Source: Tolypocladium sp. Sup5 PDA-1 (lineage: Eukaryota > Ascomycota > Sordariomycetes > Hypocreales > Ophiocordycipitaceae). Taken from it: DNA of 64,000 bases. Each line of letters starts with the position of its first letter. Within the stretch, counting starts at the first letter, position 1. Positions 1-10,900 of this stretch are shown here, piece by piece. A program made the position numbers and the translations under genes. The DNA lies in contig JPHH03000075.1 of assembly GCA_000750105.3 (NCBI GenBank), positions 1 through 64,000 of the forward strand, in the 5' to 3' direction. The notes below the pieces were generated by a model that worked only from the letters and a program-made list of their open reading frames with translations, made no database searches and had not been told where the DNA came from.

Positions 1-1090
1 ATAAACCTTATAGAGAACTAAAACTACTACTAGTTCTAGTTAAACTATAGGACTCGATCGTATTTAACTATATTACGAAGCTACTATTATTAAAGGAACC
101 TATAATAAAGGTAGAATACGATAGTATCTTCGTAGTTATAGATCGACTTACTAAGTATAGGTACTTTATCCTATATAAAGAAGTAAGTAATATAAAAGAC
201 CTCGTATATATATTCCTAAGGACGATCGTATATAATTATAGACTACTAAACGAGATTATCTCTAATAAAGGAATTATATTTACTATAAACTTCTAGTAAG
301 TATTAATAGCTTAGCTTAGTACGAAATATAAGCTTAGCATAGCCTACTACCCTTAGATAGATAGGTAGATTAAATAATTAAACTAAATACTTAAATAATA
401 CCTTCGTTATTATATTAACTATAGATAGGATAACTAAGTTAAATAATTACTAATAGTATAATTAGCTTATAATAGCTTAATTATAGAAGCTACGAAGGTT
501 TTACTATTATACGCTAACTTCGGGTATAACCCTAAAGTATATCGAGTTATACGATAAGGACTATAGGTAAAATAAGCTATACTCTAAGTAAATAAATTAA
601 AAGAACTTTATAAAGAAATAAAGAAAGAACTTAAATATATTAGATAAAGGATATTAATATACGCTAATAAGAAAAGATTAAAGGGACTAATCTTTCGGGA
701 GGGAGATATAATCTACCTACTATAATAAAATATTAAAATAAAATAACTAAGCGATAAATTAAATTTTAAGAAACTTAGACTATTCCTAGTTAAGAAAGTT
801 ATTTCTATAACTAACTATAAACTTTCATTACCTAAAATAATAAAGATATACCCTATCTTTTATATTTCGCTATTTAAAATAGTATTATAAGACATAGAAA
901 TATAAGACTATATCGAAGTTATAGATAATAATAAATATAAAGTCGAATAAATATTAGATTTAAGAATATATAATAAAGAATAATAATAGCTAATAAAATA
1001 GAAAAACTATAGATACGAAGAAAATACTTAGGAACCTATTAGGTATTTAATAAACTACCGCCCGTTATTACGCTAGTATCGCTAGAAGAA
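1..1090 (+). mobile_element. RIP-degraded Ty3/gypsy retrotransposon fragment (integrase plus chromodomain)
   Basis: Read in the frame that opens at about base 7, the sequence gives a broken gypsy-type integrase. Recognisable pieces are YDSIFVVIDRLTKY at about 115-160, EIISNKG at about 250-275, and a stretch like the linker after the integrase core (KKRLKG, about 665-690). A chromodomain-like end follows at about 900-1060 (VIDNNKYKVE, then ENTWEP with its Trp codon read as a stop). The second catalytic Asp of the family (usually SDRG) has become Asn. Many Trp and Gln codons are now TAG or TAA. CpA and TpG are almost absent and TpA is very common, the direct trace of RIP. The copy is dead and cut off at the left window edge; no LTR is visible. 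Confidence 0.85.
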
Positions 1091-1800
1091 CCTTAAGTAA
1101 CTAATCCTAGGATATCTAATAAAGAAGGATCGAGATTAAAGCTAGACTAATTAATCGCCTCGTATAAATAAGCGGCTTATACTTAGGCAAAGGCGTAGGC
1201 CTCTTGCTACTATACCCGCTTAAGCTCCTTTTAGCGAGACTCCGCTTCCCGCTAATTGGCCTCTTCGAGCTCCTCGAGATCTAAGAGATCCTAACGGACT
1301 ATTTCTACTCCTTTTATATAAAGTAATTTTCGTATTTTTCATAAACGAACTAGACGAGCTAACGCCTCGTTAATCTCTCTCTCTATCTATCGACGACGCT
1401 CTAGCAATAGCTCCTCCGCCTTCTCTTTTTTACGCTTAAGGCGCTAAAGCTCCTCGTTAATCTATTAAACTACGAGGGTTAGTAAGGAAAAGGCTAATAG
1501 GGGACTAGGATACTACGAACTAGAAGATATCGGAGTACGAGAAGTATTATAGGAGCGACTAGCTAAATAGCAATACGAATAATAACGGATATCGCTTACT
1601 ACTATATATAAAACGCTCTTTTTAAAATAGCGCGAATAAGGGGAGACTTCGAACCCTTACGTAGAAATAAATATAGCTATAGTCGCGTAATTATTCGAGG
1701 AACGCGATTTTAACGATTTCTTAATACGACCTAATATAGCATTAGTAGGATATTCCGAGGGATTACGGAAATAGGTTACCGCACCTATAAATGCGGGCAT
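1091..1800 (-). pseudogene. RIP-degraded coiled-coil ORF, probably mobile-element associated
   Basis: On the minus strand a charged, helix-forming reading frame can be followed through many stops: INEEL, LKRKKEKAEELLLERRR, IEREINEALARLVRL, then DLLDLEELEEA and, near the left end, FNLDPSLLDILGLV. This is typical of low-complexity coiled-coil proteins found beside transposons in ascomycete genomes (recalled, not searched). Stops arise mostly at former Gln and Trp codons, as RIP produces. It abuts the gypsy chromodomain end on the other strand, so it may be a separate element. No function is assigned. Confidence 0.45.
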
Positions 1801-2049
1801 AGGCGTAGTATTTATATAATAGGTACTAATAGTAGGTCTCGGGGACGAAGACCTTCGGAGAGGGGATATCGTATTACGACCTAGGCTAACGGGCTATGGG
1901 ATAGGCCGGCTATATAGGCGCTATACGGGCTATACGGAATAATAGTCGGAACGATAGACTAATAGGGACTATAGGGTGCGGTATTTACTAGGTAGTTAGT
2001 GAATACTAAGCAAATAGTACACGGGAGTTTACTTAGTGGTTAGTAAACT

Positions 2050-5000
2050 ACGAGTAAATACTCTAGTATATAGGACCCCCTAATTTCCTTACTATAGCAT
2101 AGATACCTCGCTAGCTTTTAATAATACTCTTTAGTTACGATCTACTATCCGGGATATTCGATCTATTACTATCGTGATAAGACTAGCCTAGTGCTACGCC
2201 CTGACCTCACCTACTAATATAAACCTGCCGGTTTATCCCTTAGGAACCTAAACCGTCACAGTTATGCCTAAGAACTATGCCTCTACGCTATAGAGTAGGA
2301 CTAGCTCGATGCATGCTCTAATAGCTCTTCGTACGGCGCTAGGGAGCGGGCTATATTTAGTATTTATTAACCCTTTTAGATAGTAGGTTACGGCTTATGC
2401 TTTAGCCGTCTACTTTTCTATATAGGTCTTGAATATTAAGGTACTATCGAGCTAGATGCCTAGCTATCGCATTGCTTAGTCCGGAAGCTTCTCCGTATCG
2501 CTATGGAATATCGGCGGGGTAATTTTGGGGGTGCTTTAATAGAAGTGCATTACCTCTGTCTTTTTCGGATCGAAGGCTATGCTATTCGCGGCTCCCTACG
2601 TTACGAGCTCATTAACGTAGTGTGATACTCTATCGGCAGTCTTATAGAGGGAGTTACCTACGCATAAGATACCTATGTTGTCTGCGTAGCCGAAGCGTCC
2701 TATTGGGTTCCCTAGGCGGTAGATTGGCTCCGTGTATAGCAAGAAGAGTATAGGCGATACCGGTGATCCCTACGGCAGGCCGTATTAGAGCGGTGACGAC
2801 GGAGTAGTGATGTCCTAGTATCTAATGCGGGCCGAGCGGTCGTGCATAAAGGAGCTAACCTATCGAGTAAGGTGCTAAGGCTAACCCTGCTCGCGGAGTC
2901 GGAAGATAAGCCTATTGCGGAGGACTATGTCGAACGCGCCCTAGATATCTATCGTTACTAAGGTAGCTACTTATTTACGGGCGAATGCTTCTTCGATATC
3001 GTGTACTAGGGCGGCGACGAGGTTAATAGCGGATCTCTTAGGTAGAGCCCCTGCCTACTATAGGTGGAGGACACCGTAATAGATAGATACCTACGCTAGG
3101 CGGCGTGCGATTAGTTATTCAAGACCCTTGCCGAGGCAGGAAAGTAAGGAGATTAGTCGCTAAGCGCGAGGTATCGATAGGTCTCTTCGCCCTAGCTTTA
3201 GGATTATAACGACCTCCGCTTCTCTAAATGCCTTCGGGTAATATCTAATAGTAAGGCAACCTTCGTAAAGGCGACGGATATAGCTTCCGATAGTATTCTA
3301 TATAGCCCTAAGTAGTTTAACGGTAATATTATCAGAGCCGGGGGATGTGTTCCCTATACGTAGGGTCGTATCTTATACCTCCTCGAGCGAGATATCTTAG
3401 GAGAAGGGAATCGATCTTGGCGCACTGACCGGGATCTAGGGATCCGTGATATCGTCTTCCGCGGTGCGACGTTCTAGGGTTGCCTATCGAAGTGCGTTAG
3501 CTTTATCTAGCTGCGTTTCGTATACTATATTATTAACCTATAGAGGGGGTGGTTAGAAAGCGCCCGGCGACTTTAACTAACGGACCGCCTTAAATACCGA
3601 GGCGCTATCCGTGAAGCTATCGATGAGGTTACGCTAGTAGAGCCTCTTAGCCCGGCGTATAACCTGCTAGAAGTCTCTTTTCGCGAGTTAGACCTCTTGG
3701 CTAAACCCGAGGGGGTAAATCCTCCTAATCGCGCGGTATTTGGCCGCGGCATAGGCATACTCTTCTATCTACCAGGGGGCACTTCGTGCTCCTTTTTGTA
3801 TAGGACGACTAGCGGCTTTGGCCGCCGATTAGAGAACTTATACGAGTATCGACGCTAGGGCATCGAGCTCCTAATAGGTTAAGGCGGCGGAAGGGATTAC
3901 GGCTGCCCCCGATTCGACTATTTCTATGAAGCGCTTAACTTTATCGTCGGTAGTAAGGCGGACCTTTCCTAGTAGCGCCGAGGCTAAGCAAAGGTTAGGA
4001 AGCGTTACGCTAAGTATAAAGTAATTAGAGCTAGTAGCTAAGTGGTCTTCGACGTCGGCTAAAGCTATATTAGAGAATACGAGGTCAATCGTATTACCGT
4101 AGGGGTTAGTAGGGACTTCGGCAAGGTTAAGCAGACCTAGGCCGTTCTCCAATGCCCAAGAGGCAATGTCCTCGCCTCGGCTATCGAGTCGACTAGTTTA
4201 CTAATTGCGATACTTGGCGTTAAAGTCGCCTGCCACCAAGCACCTATCTAGCATAGGCCACTAGAGTAGGATTTCTAGCGCTTCGTCGTAGTATAGTTAA
4301 CGGTAGAAGTTCACTACCGTTATATTATTGACCGTAAGCTAGAGAATGTCTCGGGTCGCTACCGGCCTCTTCTAATCTACTATTAGGCTAGGTCTGCGCC
4401 GAATATATGTTATAACTCTCGGTCGGGTGCTATTGCTGTCCTAGCTATCGACTAGGGAGAAGGTATCGTAAGCTAGGTAGGTTTTGGTAAGGTAATGGGA
4501 GTCCTTTGCTTCTATCCACGGCTCCTATAGGAGGACGATATTATATTATTCAGAGTCGGCGAGTACGAGGGCGTAGTCGTGCGCTAGCGGGATCTTGCCT
4601 ACGTTAGCTTAGAAGACCCGTAGGGTCTTCTTATCGCTTCTGTCTGCTCGCGGATATCTCGTTATAGAGATAATGCTATTGGGTTAAATCGACGCTTCTT
4701 CGTTAGGGAAGCGGGTCTTGGTTCGTTGGGCTTATCCTCCGGGTCGGGTGTCGTAGCGACTATGACGCACGACGGAGATATGCTTACTACCGGGCTAAGA
4801 CTAGAGGAGCTAGTTTCCGCCCCTGATTTATCGTTATGTTACTCTGCTTCCTGGTCGTACTAGTGAGATTCGGGGGTATGCGGCTACGATTCTAGGGAGT
4901 GCTGCTCTGGCTCTAGGTTGCGTTAGGCATATAGTTGAGCGCCTATCTATCGGACGAGAGTCTTCTCTTCCTTAGTTAGGCGGCGAAGCATGCTATAGGA

Positions 5001-6341
5001 CCGTTTAGGGCGTGCCGGGCACTTCGAGAAGTCCGTAGCGTGCGGTCTAAGGTAGTTTGCGTACTACTCGAGGGCAGTGTAGTCTTCGACGCGATGGCTA
5101 TTTTTGCCGCAACGTTTATAGAGCGTTAGTTAGCCGTAACTATGCCGGGCATAATAGTCCTAGCACTTGTTATACTAGCTAGGGAGGCTTAGCTTGTCGA
5201 TGTATCGGGCGAGACGGCTAGCGCCGAAGAGACTCTAAGGTCTCTGCATAGGCTCGAGGAAGGATATAATTAGTATCTTAGTCGGGAGGTCGTTCGTGTC
5301 GTGTCGAGAGATGCGGATGCTTATAGGCGTGAGCCCGGTTTAACAAGCAATTTCGTCTTTAACGGCTATATCGTAATTTACTTTAATACCTTAAAGGTCT
5401 ATGAGCCTACGGGGGTAGTCGGATACGACGTACGAGAACTATTTCTAGCTAACTTTAACGGCTATCGCGTCTAGATCTTAGGACTAGTCCGATTATCGCT
5501 GCACGATAAGGTTGCGGGTAGCCTAGTCCGTCGTCTAGATAACCTATCCTGTGTTCACCGGGAGCACCGCCGGGATCTAGTGTAGGTCAATGCTAACTTT
5601 CGCGGCGATATAGGTCTAGATCGCGTAGCTATTGTAGTTTCTCGCCGGGGCGCTAGCTTCAAGTCGAATAAAGACGCGGAGGTCTTCTTTAGGTAGGGCA
5701 GGGATTGGTTATCCCTGGAAACGAGGGACTGTTTGTTGTTGGCGCTGTTGCGGCGGGGCCGGAGGAGTAGAGTTCGTGTGCCCCAGGAGGGCCTCGTTCG
5801 GTATGCGGCTTATAGCGACGCTACTATAGGTCGGCGCAGGTGCAGATTTAAAGTCGGAGAGCGCTAGGCTCTAGGAGTCGAGGAAGCTGGTCGAGAACTA
5901 TTATGCGAAGCTGTGTTCGAGTCCAGACGTAAACTACTTGGCTATCTATTCGAATAATTCGCAGAAGGCCCGGAAGACCGTTAATTTAGCATTGTAGGCT
6001 TCCGTTTGCTCGCGGGCGAGTCTATTTGCCGATTCGATGATAGAGACCGGATGGTGATCGGCGTGCTACGCTCCTTCCGTAGCGGCAGCGTTAGAGACTC
6101 GAACGAGGGGCGAGGACGGTGTATGCGCAGGCCGCCGAAGTGTAGGTGAGACACCAATGGGACGGCTCACAACCGGGGAACTGTTTCGGAGCTGAGTTGC
6201 ACGGGCTAGCCGAGCGAGGTTAGGCGGGGTATGGATTCCCAGATCAAAGGGATCTGAGGCGGCATGCGAGCCGGTCGAGGCAGATGCTATGGCCGCTGCC
6301 GAAGCCTGCGCAAAGCGCGGCCGCAAAGATTTGAGGTGCAC
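2050..6341 (-). mobile_element. Degraded Tad1-like LINE (non-LTR retrotransposon)
   Basis: A non-LTR element lies on the minus strand with its 5' end near 6341. In order: an intact ORF1 N-terminus (6066-6341); a gag-like region with zinc-knuckle cysteines and histidines (about 5200-5000, e.g. LYKRCGKNSHRVEDYTALE); an AP-type endonuclease (about 4700-3830, with VAGDFNAKYRNW and NPYGNTIDLVFSN); and a reverse transcriptase (about 3700-2250, with GSPVSPILFLLYTEPIYR and the catalytic box reading YADN instead of YADD). The loss of the second Asp and many stops make it inactive. RIP damage is heavy at the 3' part and light at the 5' end, next to the NRPS gene. The exact 3' end and target-site duplication could not be fixed. 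Confidence 0.85.
6066..6341 (-). pseudogene. LINE ORF1 N-terminal fragment
   Basis: An open stretch of 91 residues rich in Ala, Ser and Pro begins at an ATG and runs into the gag-like part of the LINE, where stops appear. It is the least RIP-damaged part of the element. It reads in the direction expected for the start of ORF1, upstream of the zinc-knuckle region. It is most likely not expressed as a functional protein. Confidence 0.5.
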
Positions 6342-6674
6342 TTGTTAATCAAATTAGTGTAAAATTAAGCTACTTTCTTAACAATCGCATGCCAAGAAAG
6401 TAAGAATACAAGGAAGGATGTGTAGAGGAGACCGTAGCCTTTCGACATGCGCTCTAGGGTAGCGAGTAAGAAAATATATTCCTATTTACAAAGACTAGTA
6501 AATTCGTTGCGATCTATTAACTTTTTCAGGGAAAACCCTTCAAACAAAAAAATCGTAGGTATAAGTCACTAATAGTAACAAAAGAAAGACAGAAATAGAA
6601 AATTTGGATAGCAGTCTCGAGATTGTTTCGGTTCCTTTGTCTCGTCTTCGTTCCTCATCCCTTCCACAGGCCTA
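6342..6674. other. Spacer between LINE 5' end and NRPS 3' end
   Basis: AT-rich DNA between the start of the LINE and the stop codon of the large NRPS. It should hold the 3' UTR and polyadenylation region of that gene. CpA and TpG are present at normal-looking frequency, so RIP has not clearly spread here. No gene or clear repeat was seen. Confidence 0.5.
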
Positions 6675-7960
6675 TCACAACTTTCGAGCCACTGCAGCCT
6701 TGACAAAGAGGTTTTTCATGACATGGTTTAGCTGCTGAGAGAGTGCCTTCATGGTGCCATCGGATACCGCAGCAGTGTTGTAAGTTAGACTGAGAAAAAT
6801 GCTGTCGGCATCCAGATGGGCCTGAACAACGAGCGGATAGCTGAAGTAATTGTCCAGCACATCGCTAGAACCGCCGCTCCCAGTGTCATGGTGAGTGAGC
6901 AGAGGCAATCCGCCGATCTTGGTGTCACCATCGATCTGGTTTATGTGTTCTCTCGGCTGAATAACCAGCAGGCTGGAAAAATCGCAGGCGTCCTTCGCCT
7001 CATTGCTCAGCTTGACAATGTTTTGTAGACCGAATTGCTCAAAGGGTACAGCCTCTGAGGCCTGGGCTTGGATATCGTGCAGGTAATTTATGGCAGCTGA
7101 ATTCCTCTGCAAACGAACGCGAACGGGCACCGTGGCAAGCGCCGGGCCGGGCATATCTAAGACGCGGCTGACGGGCGCCTGACGACCCGAGACTGTCGTA
7201 CCAAAGCACACATCGTCCGAGTTGCAGTACCGCGACAGAACAATGGCCCAGGCTGCACGCACAACGGTTGCTCTCGTGATAGCTGGATTTATCTTGTCCG
7301 GCACGTCGATGGTAGTGAATGTGGTGCGAGACTTGCCCTTCTTCGTGGCGGCGCCAGCTCTAAGTGGTGGAGGGAACCTGGCTCGCTTGGCATTTCGAAG
7401 CTGGGTGGACCAGTATTCCCTCGCGGCTGCAGTATCGAGCTGCTGGGTGTATAGGATGAAACAGCTGTAGTTCTGCAAGGGTGTAATTTCGAGTCCTCCA
7501 TATGCCTCGTGCAGGGTGCGCAGGACTAACCGAATCGTCCAACCGTCAAAAACTGCGTGGTGTATGGACCACACAAAGTAGTTGTTCCCTGCCTCATCCT
7601 GTACCAATGAGTATCCGCAAAGTTGAGAACCATAAGTCATCTCCACAGAGCCCAAGTCCTGAACCGCACTCTTCAAGTCGGTCTTGTCCGTTGACGGCCA
7701 TTGGAAACTCTGCTTGAATTGCACCTGGATAGAGGAGCCTTCTAGGAGCACGATTCTTGTCCTCAAGTTGGGGCATACCGTCATTGTAGTTTCCCAAGCC
7801 TCCTTGAAACAAGAGACGTCTGCTTTCTCTGACAATCGATAGACGTACTTGGCGATGTAGGATCCAGGCTGCTTGACGGACAGCGTCATCAGTCCTTCCT
7901 GGAACTTCGTGCATGGGAAGGCATCATCCACTTCTTCAGCAGTCGGCAGCCCGCACAGTT
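6675..7960 (-). other. Terminal condensation domain at the C-terminus of the first NRPS
   Basis: After the eighth carrier (GGDS near 8175) comes a full C domain with EEVDDAFPCTKFQEGLM, IHHAVFDGWTI and the late core QNIVKLS. The protein then stops with LSQQLNHVMKNLFVKAAVARKL (last 22 residues given in two parts: LSQQLNHVMK, NLFVKAAVARKL). In the internal modules this point is followed by a WDxQ.AxxWN linker into an A domain; here the linker and A domain are absent. No TE, R or cyclising-type active-site variant is seen. The matching linker and A domain start the second NRPS. Confidence 0.85.
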
Positions 7961-10900
7961 CCTGCACCTCTCCTTCAGATACCAGGCTTAATTGCCGTTC
8001 ATTAAGAAGACTGAGAGGCGCATAGTCCGTCCTGTTCGGCTCTGCACCTTCGACATGCATCGCCTTTGATGCCACAGCAGCCAGACGCGGGTCGCTGAAA
8101 ATGTCTTGAACAGAAAAGGATATGCCAACGTCCCGTGCATGGCCCACGACCTTGATTGCCATGATTGAATCGCCACCCAGATCCAGGAAGCTATCATCGA
8201 GACCGATTGACTGCAGCGGAAGTTTGAGTGTCTCGGCCCAGAGAGATTGAAGCTTGGCTTCCATCAATGTTTGGGGGGCTCGCTTCTCCCTGCCTGAGAG
8301 ACTGTACTGGCCAAGTTCCTCATCGTTGAGCAAGGCAGTCAGTCTTCGCAGCTCCTTTCGATCAAGCTTAGCGGAGGTAACCACCGGCATGAAGCTACAC
8401 GGGATAAATCGTGTGGGGATCATGTGTCGGGGCAGCTTGACGCTCAGGTCACCTACAACCTTGGCAAGCAGCGTCTTGAGGTCGTCCGTAGGGGCAACGA
8501 ACGGGCCGGATTCTTCAGATCCGCTGGTAAGTCGCCTCTCGTCGTTGAAGCAGATGTATGCAATGAGATTCGACCCCGCATCGGACTTGTGCACACCGAC
8601 GACGATCTGTCGAACACCGTCGATGGCACACTGAACGACATACTCAACTTCGCCAAGTTCAACACGGAGGCCTCGAATCTTGATCTGAGTATCCTTACGC
8701 CCAGCAAACTCGAGGGTTCCATCTGGATTAGACTTGACCAAGTCACCGGTCTTGTAGAATCGGTTCCAGAATGGGGACGACCGGCGTGGAGCCCACGCCG
8801 GAAGTGACCGATGTATTGAAGCTTCAGACTTGGCCTTATCCTCGAGGTATTCTCTCAAGAGGGTTGGGCCTTGAATAGCTAGCTCGCCGAGGGTTCCTAC
8901 TGGAGCCAGTTGATGAGGGTTGCCGGGCTCGACAACCCAGCCAAATGCACCCACGGGATGCCCAATGGTGTCGGACGACTCCTCCCTGGACTTGAATTCG
9001 TGCATCGAGCTAAAGACACAAGTCTCTGCTGGACCGTATCCGTTGACCAGGTGCTGAACCTTGCCGAGCCAGGCCCCAAGCACGTCCCGGCTAACAGCTT
9101 CACCGGCGAGGATGAGAAGCTCCAAGTTGGGGAATTCATTCGGATTGAGGATACTGGCGAAAGATGGCGTTAGAATAGCTGAATTGACGCCTGTTTCCCT
9201 AACATATCTTGCTAGGTCGTTCAACTTATCGTGCTCAGACGGGACGCAGACTTGACCTCCCGATAGCAAGGTTGCAATAATCTCACCAACAGAGAGATCA
9301 AATACATGCGACGCAAACTGGAGCATCCGTGTGCCTGGCGATAAGCCTACTCTCTTCTTGATGGCCATCTGGGCGGTACAAACTGAGCCGTGCTCCAGGA
9401 CCAGGCCTTTGGGTACTCCTGTACTGCCCGACGTGAAGAGCACATAAGCGACGTTGCGCGGAGTCAACTTGACGGCAGGGGGCGATTGGCTGAAGGCCGC
9501 ACTAGTGGATAGTAGCTTGTCTAGAGACTCGTCTACCGTCACCACCTGCTCGACAAGAGAGGTGCACATTTCAGTACTGGCGGGAGATGCGAGGGCGAGC
9601 TTTGCCTTGGTCTGCCTGGCCACTTGTTGTTGACGTTGTAGTGGATGCGAGGGGTCCAGAGGAGCCCACGCTGCACCAGCTTTGTTGACAGCTAACACAG
9701 AAACGGCATACCAGGCCGATTTTTCGAAGCACACGGGTATGATATCATCGGGAAGCACGTTGTAGCGCTTCACTAGATGATGTGCCAGCCTATTCGCGAC
9801 CTGGTTGAGTTCGGCGTAGGTAAAGTATTGATTCCATGCCACAACAGCCAGGGCATCAGGCCGCTGCTCCACCTGTCTCTCGAAGAGGTGATGCACACAA
9901 TCCTGAACGATCTCAGGGTCGCAGCAATTTGCCCTGGAGTATTGTTCCAAATCCCATAATCCAGAAATGGACACATGACGAAGGGGCGTCTCGTTTTGTG
10001 GCAGAAGCTGCTGAACGACGTTGTCGACGTGATGGGACATTGATTCCAGGCGGTGCTCGGGAATAGCATCACCGTCATAGATGAATGCTAGCTGGACAGA
10101 ATCTTCGAAAACATGGCACTGAACCACAAGTGGATAGCTAAAATAGTTGTGAAGGTCGGCTTCAGCGTGGACGTTTTCGATGTCGACACGTTGCAGAATC
10201 GAGTCTCCGTCATTCGTGCCAGTAATCAACTCTGCTGGCTGAATGACTAGCAGACTGCCAAAGCTGCAAGCATCTGCGGCGCTAGGGCTCAGCTTGGCGA
10301 TGTTTTGCAGGCCAAACTGCTCAAAGGCAACCATTTCCGATGCTTGGTCTTGAATATCCTGGAGGAACTGGTTGATAGTCCGTTGTTGATCAAGCCGAAC
10401 TCGCACAGGAATAGTAGCGACAACTAAACCGGGCATAGAATCTAGACCCGGGACATCGGCATGTCGACCCGAAACCGTGGCGCCGAAGCAAACGTCATCC
10501 GTGTCACTGTAACGCGCTAAGACGAGAGCCCATGCGGCGCGGAGGATCGAAGCCTTGGTTATAGAAGAGTTGGCCATACTAGGAACCTTGATTGTCGTGC
10601 GTAGAATGCGCGTGTTGGTAATGCTGGCACCTGCCTGTGTTGCCTCCTTGGGCGGTGGGAATGCAGCCCTGCTTGCGTTCTGGAGCTCTTTGGTCCAGTA
10701 CACGCTCGCGGCTTCGTCATTTAGACCCATACAATACTTGATGAACGATGAATATGGGTGCATAACAGGCGGGGCTTTTTCTTCGTACGTAGCGTTGAGT
10801 ATACCGAGCATTATAGGCAACGTCCATCCATCAAAGACGGCATGGTGAATATCCAAGACAAAACGTCTAGAGCCATCCTTCTCGTGGGTGATGCTGTAAC

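Noticed and set aside
6675..7960. Terminal C domain as a cyclising release domain
   Set aside because: It looks like an ordinary elongation C domain, and the second NRPS starts exactly with the missing partner A domain, so trans use is the simpler reading.
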